Translations under genes and position numbers: made by a program
Notes under the pieces: generated by a model
What the model saw: the letters and a program-made list of their open reading frames with translations, nothing else
Database searches by the model: none
Told to the model about the DNA's origin: nothing
DNA from: Nematostella vectensis
Lineage: Eukaryota; Cnidaria; Anthozoa; Actiniaria; Edwardsiidae
NCBI RefSeq assembly: GCF_932526225.1
Contig: NC_064036.1
Span: forward strand, 11,463,181 to 11,527,180
Length of the DNA: 64,000 bases
Direction of reading: 5' to 3'
Part shown: piece by piece, positions 39,726 to 55,200 of the stretch
Layout: every line of letters starts with the position of its first letter
How positions within the stretch are numbered: the stretch's first letter is position 1

Positions 39726-41702
39726 CTATGGTATCCCTTGATTTGAAGTTTTAATTTTTTTAAAATTCAGCATCCTACAAAACGAGCAAAGTCTCTTGGC
39801 ATTCCGTAAGTAAATAGCTCACACGAAGTTCGTTCTTACAAGGCGTTCCATACCTAAGCAGAGGGGGAATAAGAACCACACACAGGCAACCCAAGCTGGC
39901 TCTGCTTATTACGTGCAGTTCAAATGGAAAATTGAGTGTGCGATGCATCCAGAAATAATTCTCACATTATTACATACAGAAAGTTTTTGCGGTCGGCAGC
40001 AGGCTAAGCTTTATTTGTTTTAATAACCGTACGATATTTATTATTTGTTATACGCGCCCCCCCCCCCCCTCCCCCCCAACCACGAGCGATCCAGGGGCAA
40101 CAATTCCGTTCGTAATATGACGGACGGACATGACAGTGAGACGACAAAACACGAATCCGACATCGGGTGATATTGCATAGGTTGCAGTCGGGTCCCGCAT
40201 TCGACACCTCTTGCCTTGTGATGGGTGACACCTGATAACATTTTGGCGTCTAGACTGGGATAAGGTACGTACGACGGCGCACTCAGGAAAAAAAAGATTC
40301 AAAAAAGGGAAAAAAAATCATCCAATCACCCCCTTTAATCAGGAAATAGCCTTCGAAGCTGGAGTCTAATTTTATCCCAGGGCCTAGAATTTCCGATAGT
40401 GCTGTCACCATCTTGAACGTGCGAAATAATGGGTAAATTCTATAAGCTTTCTCGGCGATAAGAACTTAACCGCCTGTAAGCAGGAAATCTTGCTTGGTGT
40501 GCGGGTTTCTTTCAGTATACATCTCTTTACAAACTGAGGAAAAGACAACTTACTCGATCAATAGATGCAGTTTTATGTATTCGTTATGATATGATATGAT
40601 AAACCACCAATTGAAAGCCCGACCAGATTTCAAGTCTAGAATATTACCACCCAACACTTTTTTTCTCTCACTATTGCGGTATGTAGATATTTTCTTGCTT
40701 CTTACTCTTTTAATCTGCCCACCATATTTCCATATTTGATGCTGATAACGAATATTGTCTTTTAAAGGAAAAACAGGAAAATTCTATAATTAAAAGTTGG
40801 ATGAAAGCTTTTATTGGTGCTCTAATTACCCAAAGATTAGCCTCTCTATGGGGCTTGTTTCCTGACGCACGGCAAACTCGTACAAATAATTATACTACTC
40901 TACCTAGATATTAAATTCTATGTAAAACACAACTGCATGAAAAGATCAGAATAACAAGGATTCAAAGGCCCAACAATAGTTTTACTGCAATAAATTGAGA
41001 CAATCAAAAAAGTTATACTCCCTGTTATATTGAGATGTCTTTGTTGACGAAAATAGTCATTTTATCTATCAAGATAAAATTGTAATAACTCTAAAAATGA
41101 GCACATCGATGAAAGAAGCTTTCAAAATAAGAGACCTTCAACCGTCATTACCAAATCGTATTTGTTCTCAATTCCAATAGCGAAGGATATTAACTTACTT
41201 TCAGTGAATACCTGTTGAAAAAGAGCACATAAAAGTGATAGAGCTATTCCTGTAACCCGCTTCCCACACATTTCCGATACCGTAGAGTCCATTAATGCAT
41301 CACAGGATTACAGGGAAGAAAGAGTTACTCCCGATTTTACATACTAGCCGCCCATGCACTTCTGAGAGGAACCTACAGTGCGCATGCGCGATCGATATCA
41401 ACATCTCCACTCATGCGCACTATGGGAAAATAATGAACAAGCCAGCACATTAGGGATATCTGGTATCCGCAATATTGCGCGAAACGCGCGCCCATAAAGT
41501 CAAGCCATTGTCCGCGATATTGAAAACTCATTAGTTAAATGAATGTGAATGAAAAATATGCCGCCATAGGAAGAATCCGTCTTGCTCCGAACAATGCCCG
41601 CCCAAATCCCATAAGAGAGGGACACGCTTGGGGATCTCGACCACAGACGACCTTAGCCTGAGGCGTACTAGCGGCCTTGGCGTGAGCCTTCAGGGAATTA
41701 CC
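39726..41702. other. Divergent intergenic region between the SNAPC5-like gene and the serine protease
   Basis: No exon is recognised. 40055-40100 has a C run next to CCACGAGCGATCCAGGGGC, probably a decayed MITE end. 41370-41520 is GC-richer with several CGCG and GCGC words and may hold the protease promoter. Confidence 0.5.
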
Positions 41703-45589
<3,887 letters not shown>

Positions 45590-46753
45590 CGTTAGAGATT
45601 TGACACAATACGGGTTATACTGGAAGTTATTTTGAGAAATAGATTATTTATGCATACCTAACAAGCAATACATAATAAATTATTTGTGCATTAAACTCGA
45701 GTTGTTTGATCGATTTACTTAGCCCACTCAGCCCTGTTGTTTGTGTTGCTGGTTTCTTTCTCGGATTAACTTGCGCACACACTTGTGTTCCTTATGAAGT
45801 ATTCATATCGAAAAAAAAGTTTAGGAAAATAAATATCAACATACGTATGCTACGGTTAAAATTCTGGAAAAATAAAAAGCGTGCACAAAAAAAGGCCACA
45901 AAGTAATAAACCGGCAATATTTCTCAGTATTTTTTACAGTTTTATGCTAGATCCAATACTATTATATACTGCGAGTGAAGGCGTTCCCTCTAAACGCTGT
46001 TGTAACAAGCAGAAGAATGTCCTGGCGATTCTTCAATATTTGGCGGCCGAGTACTTGGTGAATGAGGCTTAGCTCTAGCTGCCTGCCTCTTTAAGACTCG
46101 AGACCGACCATTTAAGATCTGTCGGGGAGGTAACATGGTGGTAATTTTTTTCCTCAGAAATGTCGCTGTGTTTTTTAGCCAAGGGCTGCTTGTTTAACTA
46201 TTTTTTTCTTCTAGAGTTGTGACTTGATCGATTTGTTTGGGAGGATTTTCGTTACCTGACCCTTCAGATATCAAACATACGGTCCCTTTGGTCTTCTGCG
46301 AGTCGAAAGCACATTCTCTTCACTCGCGAAGTTGCGTTCTTCGTGCCTGGTCATCACCTATTACCCTGGTTCTAGAGCCTTGAACGACTCTTTATTTAGT
46401 GGCCAGAGAGCTTAGCTTGAGACGCAAGCTTGCTGGCCACTAAATAGAGAGACGTCCGAGGATCTGGAACCAGGGTATCACCTAGTGTTCCCGCCAAAGG
46501 GCAGGACTTTGACTCTCGACTGTTAGACACCTCGTTATTACAGACGGCCGTGTCGAGACTAGACTACGAAAGGACTGGTAAAAACTAAAGCTATACAAAT
46601 GCAAACACTACCAAAATGGTCTACTAAATAAAGAATTCAAGACCGGACTTATTCAGCCCGGCTAGTGGAACTGAAAGTCCAGGATAGTTTAGGATAATTC
46701 CACAAATGTTTGTTTTAATCATTTTTTTTATTGATTTTGAATGCATGAACGAG
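45590..46753. other. Intergenic region with a foldback element
   Basis: No gene recognised. The plus-strand frames at 45706-45906 and 45881-46072 have no family features. A hairpin element lies at 46362-46477. Confidence 0.5.
46362..46477. mobile_element. Foldback MITE with TACCCTGGTTC ends
   Basis: The left end TACCCTGGTTCTAGAGCC and the right end GATCTGGAACCAGGGTA form a hairpin. The inner arms TAGTGGCCAG and CTGGCCACTA also pair. It is related to 50582-50709, which shares CGTCTCTCTATT.AGTGGCC. Confidence 0.75.
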
Positions 46754-47168
46754 TTATAAGCTGGCTCCGCCCAGTAAGAATTTTCCATCCCGTCCTTGTT
46801 CTAGCGTGACGACTCCAAAACGGCTGCGAAGGAGACTAAGCACACTCGAGCTAGGATTTTCAACCTGGCCAATTGTCATGTAATTACATGTATCTAAGTC
46901 CAGGCTGGAAAACAATACAATCCATTCGTCCACGGTATACACCTATTTCACAAAAGGTTGTCATGTAAATGGCGAATGGCTAGTGGTAAATTGCTTATGG
47001 GTACTAATTATTCGTAAAATTAAAGGTATTAAATAAAGTCCAGCAATGTCAAAGCTAAACATTGGTAACCTTTAATGCTGGATAATTGATTTCATTATCC
47101 ATATTCTTTACGACACGCTTGGTTACTTTCGGCCGTAGAGCTGCCATTTGCCAATCGCCATTTTCCAT
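46754..47168 (-). CDS. Possible two-exon gene for a 95-residue protein, unrecognised
   Basis: Proposed exons (minus strand, in order): 47070-47168 and 46754-46942. The second is a 62-codon open frame after a good acceptor (GTGAAATAG) and reads VYTVDEWIVLFSSLDLD, then GQVENPSSSVLSLLRSRFGV, ending LLGGASL. Upstream, an ATG in good context opens 33 codons (MENGDWQMAALRPKVTKRVV...) to ALK, followed by GTTACC as donor. The join is phase 0 and the intron is 127 bp. The composition looks like a folded protein and not like a repeat. The weak donor is the main doubt, and the first exon could be another one. I do not recognise the family. Confidence 0.4.
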
Positions 47169-49216
47169 ATGCACTGACAACCTTTATTGAAATAAGTTTA
47201 TGTAGTGTTCAGTAGCGTGACAGCCTGGACTAAGAAAGGACAAAAAAAAATCATCCCCATAGCCGGGCCATATAAACCACTCCCCTATTCCAGTCTTTCT
47301 TGAACGAGCCAGGTTTCCGTTTAAAATGTCTTTTTTATAACTATTCCTTTTCAATAACATTTCTTTCTTTTCGTCACCATCTTTTCTTTATACTGTATGC
47401 TGTGTTGAATTATGCTAATTATAGGCAGTACAGTACCCTGGGTACCAGAGCCTCCAAACTTTCTCTCGTCCAGTGACGCTCGGCCAAAATGCTGAGACGA
47501 GCGAAGCAGCATTTTGGCTGGAGCTTCATCACTGGACGAGAGTCTGGAGGCTCTGGTACCCAGGGTAGCAGAACAGGCCACGGGAGACGCATTCTACAAT
47601 TGCAGAAAAAACAGATAAAAAACCTATTTCTGAATTCCGACGAAGGTAAGCTTATAATGACACAGCCAGCCTAGATTAATTTTACAGAATAAATAAAATA
47701 ACTCTGCGGCCCTGGTGAGCAGACGGTTAAAAGTGTGAAGGATTACTCACTTGTATGCAACACACACCAGTGTGAGAGATTCCAATGCGGTCACGACAAG
47801 CGGTCTCATATAAAGCATCTGATTGGCTGAGGTCAATTACTTGATTGACACGAGCAACGATCACGCACCTCGTACCGGGCCGAGTCAACCCGTACCAGCC
47901 ACTATAGCGCGGCTAGTGTTTCACTGTTTTGCCTTCCTCTAAAGCAAGCATAGACACAGTAACTCGGCTGAGTGAATGTAGCGCAAGCAAGCTTAGCTAG
48001 CGGACATTCATCACGGTAAGTAGCGTGTTTAATAATAGCGTAGAAATCACTAAAGATTTGAGTTGTTGATTTTTGCTAGCGTATACCATTATAGTGTTAC
48101 ATATGAATGAACTTTGTGCGTATGACGCCGCGCCGTGCCGCAACTAGACAGAACGCGCGAAAGTATCTTCAGTGTGTGGATAACTGTTTTCTATAAAAAC
48201 CATCACTCAGCATGTCTCCTCTGAAACTTGTGCTTCATATCTCCATTATAACCTTCTTACGGGATTTGTATTGAGCTTTTATTTGCATTTATTAACATCG
48301 CGGTGTTTAAATATGGCATAAACTTGCATAATGGTTTGTTCGGATTTTTCCTAATATCAGTGCTAAATGCATTCGCAGAGTGTTTACTTCTTGTATGTTT
48401 TGTAAGCTGCAAAGGGTGTCAGGTTTTGCCTAAGCTAGGGTAAAAAAAAGGTCATTTGGCTTACCAATGTAGGGTTCTAGCGAAACCGCGTGGACATTAA
48501 CCCTTGGGGTCTGTTACACAACACAGTGCGACCAAACACTCCGCTTCCCGTGCCAGTCACCAAAAAACACGAAATATGCAGTTGAAACGCTTGTCATAAC
48601 AAAACTTTTCCTTGCAACTAAAGCACCAGACAACGAAAATCTTTTATTGTTTTCTTTTTGCCTCTATCTAGTTAAATTTTGCTGGAGATGAGTACGAAAT
48701 CTTATGCAACTTACCGTCGAACTAGGTGTAAATATTACTTTAGTTTACTTTAGCCTCCTAAGTGATTTTATCTTGAATTGCTCTGTAAATTCCGTTAACT
48801 GCAGTATGGAAAATTTTTTATATGGAGCAAACGCCAAGATAAAATCAGTCGACAAGAAAGTTAAGGTGTAAACGAACGCGAATGTCCTTGGAGTTGTATT
48901 TCCAAAAAAGCTATCAGATTGCAGCTTGACAAGATTCTTGTAAAAAATAAATATCTAAAGAACTATGTTTAACAAAATCTTTTTCTCTGCACGTAATCTT
49001 TAATTACTCTTATATGAATTTGGGATCGGTGGGGCTTTTATTTGTTTTTTTCTTTCCCTCACTATCAATTCCAAACCCACAACATCTACAGTTTCAGTAA
49101 TGCTAGGTTATTTTCTCCACAGAAACGTACTCCTTGTCAGTAATCTGAATGCATGGTAGTTGGAATTCTGCAGACATAACGCCAAATTCACGCGCTTAGG
49201 GGCGTCAGACCTAGCC
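47169..49216. other. Intergenic region upstream of the MAM gene
   Basis: Contains the foldback element 47434-47567. No coding exon is recognised. 47860-48010 is GC-richer and could hold an upstream promoter or non-coding first exon. An AG/GTAAGT-like donor at 48014-48020 (ATCACGGTAAGTAGC) would suit a non-coding exon, but this is only a suggestion. Confidence 0.45.
47434..47567. mobile_element. Near-perfect palindromic foldback MITE with TACCCTGGGTACC ends
   Basis: The left arm TACCCTGGGTACCAGAGCCT is mirrored at the right end by AGGCTCTGGTACCCAGGGTA. The palindrome continues through CGTCCAGTGA/TCACTGGACG and GCCAAAATGCTG/CAGCATTTTGGC, so nearly all 134 bp pair. A half copy is near 28540-28625. 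Confidence 0.85.
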
Positions 49217-52200
49217 ATGAGAGAGGTTGTACTTGTCTTTCTCGGGGTTCTGGCTGGTAAGTGTGACATTTAAAACTTTTATTTTAAATACTTTTTTAAA
49301 CTTAAATTATGCTATCCTAGCTGTGTTTACTTAGTTTAATCCACTTTGAATGACTTTGTTCTCTCAGGCAAATTTTATGTTCGTTTAGTTTTGTGGATTC
49401 ATCTCTCTTAATGGTATACTCACGCATACAGGGAAATTGTTTCTTTTGTGTAAGGTTCTTATCTCCTGTAAATCTTTGCAAAAACATTATATACTACAAA
49501 TAATTCTAGCACTAATGTTTGCCTAGAGTAAAGTATTAAACAATTGATGGGAAATAATGTCACTGAATTTGGGGCTCGAATGGAACTTTGGATTACTTAA
49601 CTGCTTGATACTGTTAAATTTTTTTTTTTGTAAAGTAAAATTACTTCATTGATTATTTTTTTGAACGCCATTGGTTTAACTATTATAGTTCCCAATGGTT
49701 ATTGTATTAGACGTCAAAGATTAATAGGTCAAAAGGCCAGTGCTGAGAGAAGTGTATTAATTAAAGCAACAATTCTCAACAGAACTCGTTGTTTAGCGAT
49801 GTTTCCATAAGCCAAGGAGCTCTGCATGAACTAACCCTTTAAGCGTTATCCTTAGCTATTCAGCGCGTGCTTGTATCCGTTTTCTGGTGATTTCCCGCGC
49901 TAACACAACGCTTCCATTCCGGAACCAAATGGACTGCGCAACACGTGCGTAATTGAAATGTGACCCGATCCAAAAAGTAAAAACTCGCTCTCGCATACCT
50001 TTCCTCAGCGCGGGAAATCGAATCGAGTTTTCGAGCGTAAAAATAATTAGAGAAGTAATTAAGGAAACAAAACACACATGCAGCTGACTGGATGCTCAAG
50101 TAATCGGGAACTTGAGTTATCCGGACTCTACTGCACTAGATTAAAGCCGGCAAAACAGGATTTGCGAATTTCTGCCCTGATTTTATAATTTTACTTGTAG
50201 TATTAAAGTAACAGTAATCTTAGATCTTTTGTATCCAGTATCACTACAACAGTTCGGCCAATTTCATAATTCCCGTCTGCTTTGTTGTTTAGTCCATCTT
50301 TCATTTTCGATAATAACCTTATTAGGTGAAATGCCGGATATTTTAGATTTTTGATATTGATATTTGCTCAAAACGGTCATCTTGTTAACATCAATTTCCT
50401 GTTGGCAATGGTAATGGTAAACTCACTTGAATTTGGATACGATCGTGCGGGATTTGCTGAGAGAGAGAGGGGGGGGGGGGGGGGGTAGGGGATGGAGATA
50501 GGGCCCCCCTCCCCCCCTGTACCCAGCCCTGGTTACGCGTCTGGGTGCTAGGGTACATTTTCCTGATGGTAAACTGAATATTACCCTAGTTCCACAGCCT
50601 CGAGCGTCTCTCTATTAAGTGGCCAGCGGACCTCAGTGCTGAGAAGCTCTACTCCGCTAGCTCGCCGGCCACTAAATAGAGAGACGTTCGACACACTGGA
50701 ATCGAGGTATAACTCGATATAGCATTCACGTCTTATACGCATCTGGACCTCATCCAAGGCCATTAATGCTAACATACTCACCAATCTATCCTTACTTTGA
50801 TTCTTTTTTTTTCTTTCTCTCCTCATTCCTACCGCTACACATCTATGCACTACACCAAAGATCCCTGTGAGACCGCTGTTCATAGGGAAGTGTTTCTGCC
50901 CTTTTCTTGCTAAATTACACTGCGCGAAAAAAAACATGAGCAGTTATCAAAAACATCCAGCCTGAGATTTCATCAAATTTGGAAATCAGATACAGGCTAT
51001 AGCCACTAGGGGCGAAAAAGTTTAGTGGTATTATTTTAAAATAGATCATTTGTGTAATTTTCTTCTTATAACTTATTGGGTATTATATTAGTATACCTAC
51101 TAGACTTTACAACTAAGCTTAAACCAAAATTAGAAAGTCCCAACAAAATTAGACATTCTTATATAAGGCACGGATCATTAGATATTTAGGGGGTGGTTGC
51201 GGCTTTTTTTCTTGCAGGATTTTTTCGGCAGTTTTTTTTTTGTATGCCGTCGCTCTGCAGGAATTTTTTTCAAGGATTTTTAAGCGGTAATTTCTAAAAA
51301 GGCGAAAATGGACACAAGATAAAATGACCTCACAATTAATCAAAACTAAATAAATGTTTATAATTACTTTTAAAAAATGATTGAAGACATGAGAATTTTC
51401 AGGAACCGCGAAGCATACATCGTATTTGTGCATGCATTTGTTGGGGAGGTGAGAGATACAAATAGCACTATTGGCTTTTGTAACATTGGTTACCTCGGTA
51501 ATTGTTCTAATAAATGTAGGAATAAAAAAGAATGTATTCTTAGATATCTCATCTTTGAATTATTAGTGAAACAAGAAATGTTCAAGTGTATTGATTGGCG
51601 AGGCACACTGTCTTTATATATACTGGCTTTATTATAGGGTCAAATGACAGTGTGTACTAGGTTCGGTTAAACCGGCAGGTACCCAGGGGGGGGGGGGGGG
51701 GGGGGGGTTCAGGGGGTGCGAACTTCCTTCCCCCCCCCCCCTCTCCACAACGGCCAAAGGTCCAATTTCGGTTTTCAATAGACGTGCTATTATTTGTAGA
51801 CAAAACTATTAAGCATCAGCTAGATCACTTTTGGTATGTATCAAAATCCCACAATAAACGTCCCGTGAAGATACTGCAAAGGCATGGTCAGATTTTTATC
51901 ATAGAAATCCCTCCCCCCTCCTGAAATATTAAGTCCACTTTTTCGGATTTCGCACCCCCTCAAGAAAAGTCCTGGGTACGGGCCTGAACCGGCTTGCACG
52001 TTTTTTTTTTCTGGTCATTTGCCTTGCAGGATTTTTTTTTTAGTGAAAGGCTTGCGCGTTATTTTTTTTTTTTTCGGATTGCCGCAGCCACCACCTAAAC
52101 CTTCTACGGTCTGTCCCTAAACAAGAGGTATCAAAAGTACGCGTACTTCCCAAGTGTCGAATCAGGTCTTACAAGTTTTGGTACGTGACATGTGCGGCGT

Positions 52201-55200
52201 AACGACTGTCACGAGGTTGCTAAGAAAATAAAGATACCGCCTCATCGCCATTTTAATTCTCCAGATAACTCCTTTGTATTTGAAACATTTGTATGTTTTG
52301 TACACAATAACATCGTGTATGTCTACAAATAATATGACATTAACGAAATAAATGCACTTACCTCTTTTTGTCGACGTTTATCCTTTCGCGTCGATTTAGT
52401 TTACTATCCCTGCTTCTTCTAATCAAGCCTTGCTGTTGCAGGAGCCATAGCCCAAACCAGCCCAGACTGTGACTTTGAAAAAGGCATGTGTTACACACAA
52501 GATAGCACAGACACATTCGACTGGACATGGGACATAGCGAACAGTCCCCTCACCGACCACACTACGACAGTCACGTCTGGAAGCAGTAAGTGGATGATTT
52601 TGTTGCGTGACAGAAAGGAACTTTATGACTCTCTGTCACGCAACAAAATTTATGTACCTCCCCCTTAAAGCCGCATTGTCACCAGTTTACTTCCGGAGGG
52701 CCGACGGAACGTCAAAAGAATCTATAAGAATCCGCGCTATATAACAAGCCGTCCGCTCTAAATTATCAATCACACCCTGAATGAAACTTCCAATAGACAG
52801 ACTGCTTTCACAATTTTGAAATATTTTTCGCGTTAAAAGTCATCGTAAATTGTTACGTTATCGACCGGAAGTACACTGATGACGATGCGGTACATAAAAT
52901 GTTTTTTTTTATATCGAGGTGGGATTTTTCTTTTGGATGGCCTTTTGAGAACACTGTCACTGGGGTCACCCAATCATTTTTTGTTCACCTTATTGTTTCT
53001 GCAAATATCAACCAATGTGATCTAGGCCGAAAAAATAAAATAATAATAATAATAAAATAAAACGGATAAATGAAAATTATATTTTCTTGCCACATACAGT
53101 TGCCATTCGGTAAATCAAACATAAGTCCGAGCTATCCAGTTTAGAAATTTAGTAAAGGACTGAAACAGATTGAGAAACTTCTTCTATCCGCAAAAGTAAG
53201 GAATCGTTTTCTTTTCTCCTTAGCATTCACTACCGCCGGTAATGGGCAAGGCGCGCCGTGTGTGTTCCCGTTCACATACAGTGGCACAAAGTACAGCAGT
53301 TGCATAACATCCAATCACAATTACCGATGGTGCAGCACTACAAGCAACTACGACAAAGACGCCAAATGGGGGAACTGTCTACCATCTGGTGAGTAAGATC
53401 TGGGGCGAGCATACTTGGGGTCGCTGTGGTAGAATCATTTTCGCGGGATTTTCAAAATGGCTTCCAAGTCAAGTCTTTTCGAGTCCTTTTCGAGTCTTTT
53501 CGATCCGTGGTTTTACAAGATTGCAAAATAGAACCGTCATCATAATGCAGACAACGGACAACGGTTTTATTTTACAGGGATTTTAGTGTCTCGAGTGTTT
53601 TTCTATGGCGACATCAAAGAAAGTATTTTCGAAGTCCGATCTATGATTGACTGATTGTTGTTTTTAGGAATCCATTCGCTTGGCTGCTACGTGGACAAGA
53701 GGCAGCGTTCCCTGCCCACTTATCTCGGCTCTAATGGCAATAAAGCGGATCTTATCAACTGGTGTTACGGCAAAGCCAAACAACGCGGCTTCAAGGTGTT
53801 TGGAGTACAGAATGGCGGCGAATGCTGGTCCGGATCCAACGCTCATCTCACCTACAACAAATACGGACCTAAGACAAGCGGTTGCCAGGACGGGCTCGGT
53901 GGAGGCTGGGGAAACGATGTGTACATCATCAGAGGTAAATTATGTGATGATTGTCGGTCCACGTTTTTCTTCACACATTTTAAAATGAAATGCATTGTTC
54001 CAACTCGTTGATGGTGTTGAGGATGGGAGCAGAAGAAAGTTTAGGGAGGGGGGGGGGGGGTATAAATTCTGCTGCCATACTATGAATAAAACAAATATTA
54101 AGAGGAGACACCTCAATAAAGCGTCATATGTTTCGTTCCCAAGGTTTCTGTAAGTTGAAGACCGCTCTGCCCCTGCTAGTTATCTATAAATAAATGTCCT
54201 TGGTTGTCCCTAAGATGATGAATCCGTTTTTTTTTTCTTCTAAAAAACATTGGGTGTTTCATTTTCTTGTTTTGAATGGAAGAGAAATTAGGTTTAGGAC
54301 TTGGAAAGGTGTCAAATTCTTCCAAATTAAGCCATGCCCATTACTCTTATTCTGGGTGCTATTTTTCCTTTCAGCATGTTTGGTGAATTGTATCAATCAT
54401 TTATACAACAGCCATCTCCTTTTCTTTCTTTTTTCTTTGGTATGGATATAAGACAAGGACATGAAAGGCCCATTTAGCTATCCTTAGTTTACAATTCTGA
54501 ATTTCTCTGTTAAACTTGATCCTGAATACACCCCTCCACTCTCAGTTCTAAAACTTGTTTTTAATTCTTTTAGGGTGGTTTGCCATAATCAACAAAAACT
54601 CCCTTGGTAGTAATGAAAAAGCTCGTATCATCAGCCCTTCCCAGTCCTCCACAGGGGCCAACAGTAACTGTCTGACGTTCTGGTACTATATGTACGGTCC
54701 TAAAGTAGGCACACTGAACGTCTACCTCAACTCCACATACAACGCATCACTTGGGTACCCTGTGTTCCAGAGATCTGGCTCTCAAAGCCCAGGATGGAAC
54801 ATGGGTGAAGTAAACATTCAACAAACTTACGGATACTCGGTACGGTGGATTTTTTATATTGAAAACTTTATGGCAGTAACCTCAGAAGAGTGAAAGGGCT
54901 TCGCTTTTGTTAATATTATTGTTTTGTCCTTAAAAGCGGAATATACGTAAATGTATATATGTTCTTCCCCAGATCGGTGGAGGAGTTCTTTGTACGTTTA
55001 ACTAACAGAACTAATGTGATTTATATTCTATCGCCTATATGTTCTTACCCCAGATCGGTGGAGGTTTTTTTTATGTTTTACTAATAGTACTAATGTGATT
55101 TATATTCTATCGCCTATAATTTCTTCCCCCAGATCGGTGGAGGTTTTCTTTTTATGTTTTACTAATAGTACTAATGTGATTTATATTCTATCGCCTGTAT

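Larger units (their letters stand above)
49257..52441. other. First intron of the MAM gene
   Basis: 3.2 kb after the signal-peptide exon. It contains a decayed G-run MITE (about 50460-50545, ending CCCAGCCCTGGTTACGCGTCTG), a foldback element (50582-50709) and a nested pair of MITEs (51185-52099). No exon is recognised in 49257-50450 or 52100-52441. Confidence 0.6.

Noticed and set aside
47351-47674. Open frames on both strands
   Set aside because: They run through the palindromic MITE 47434-47567 and mirror each other.
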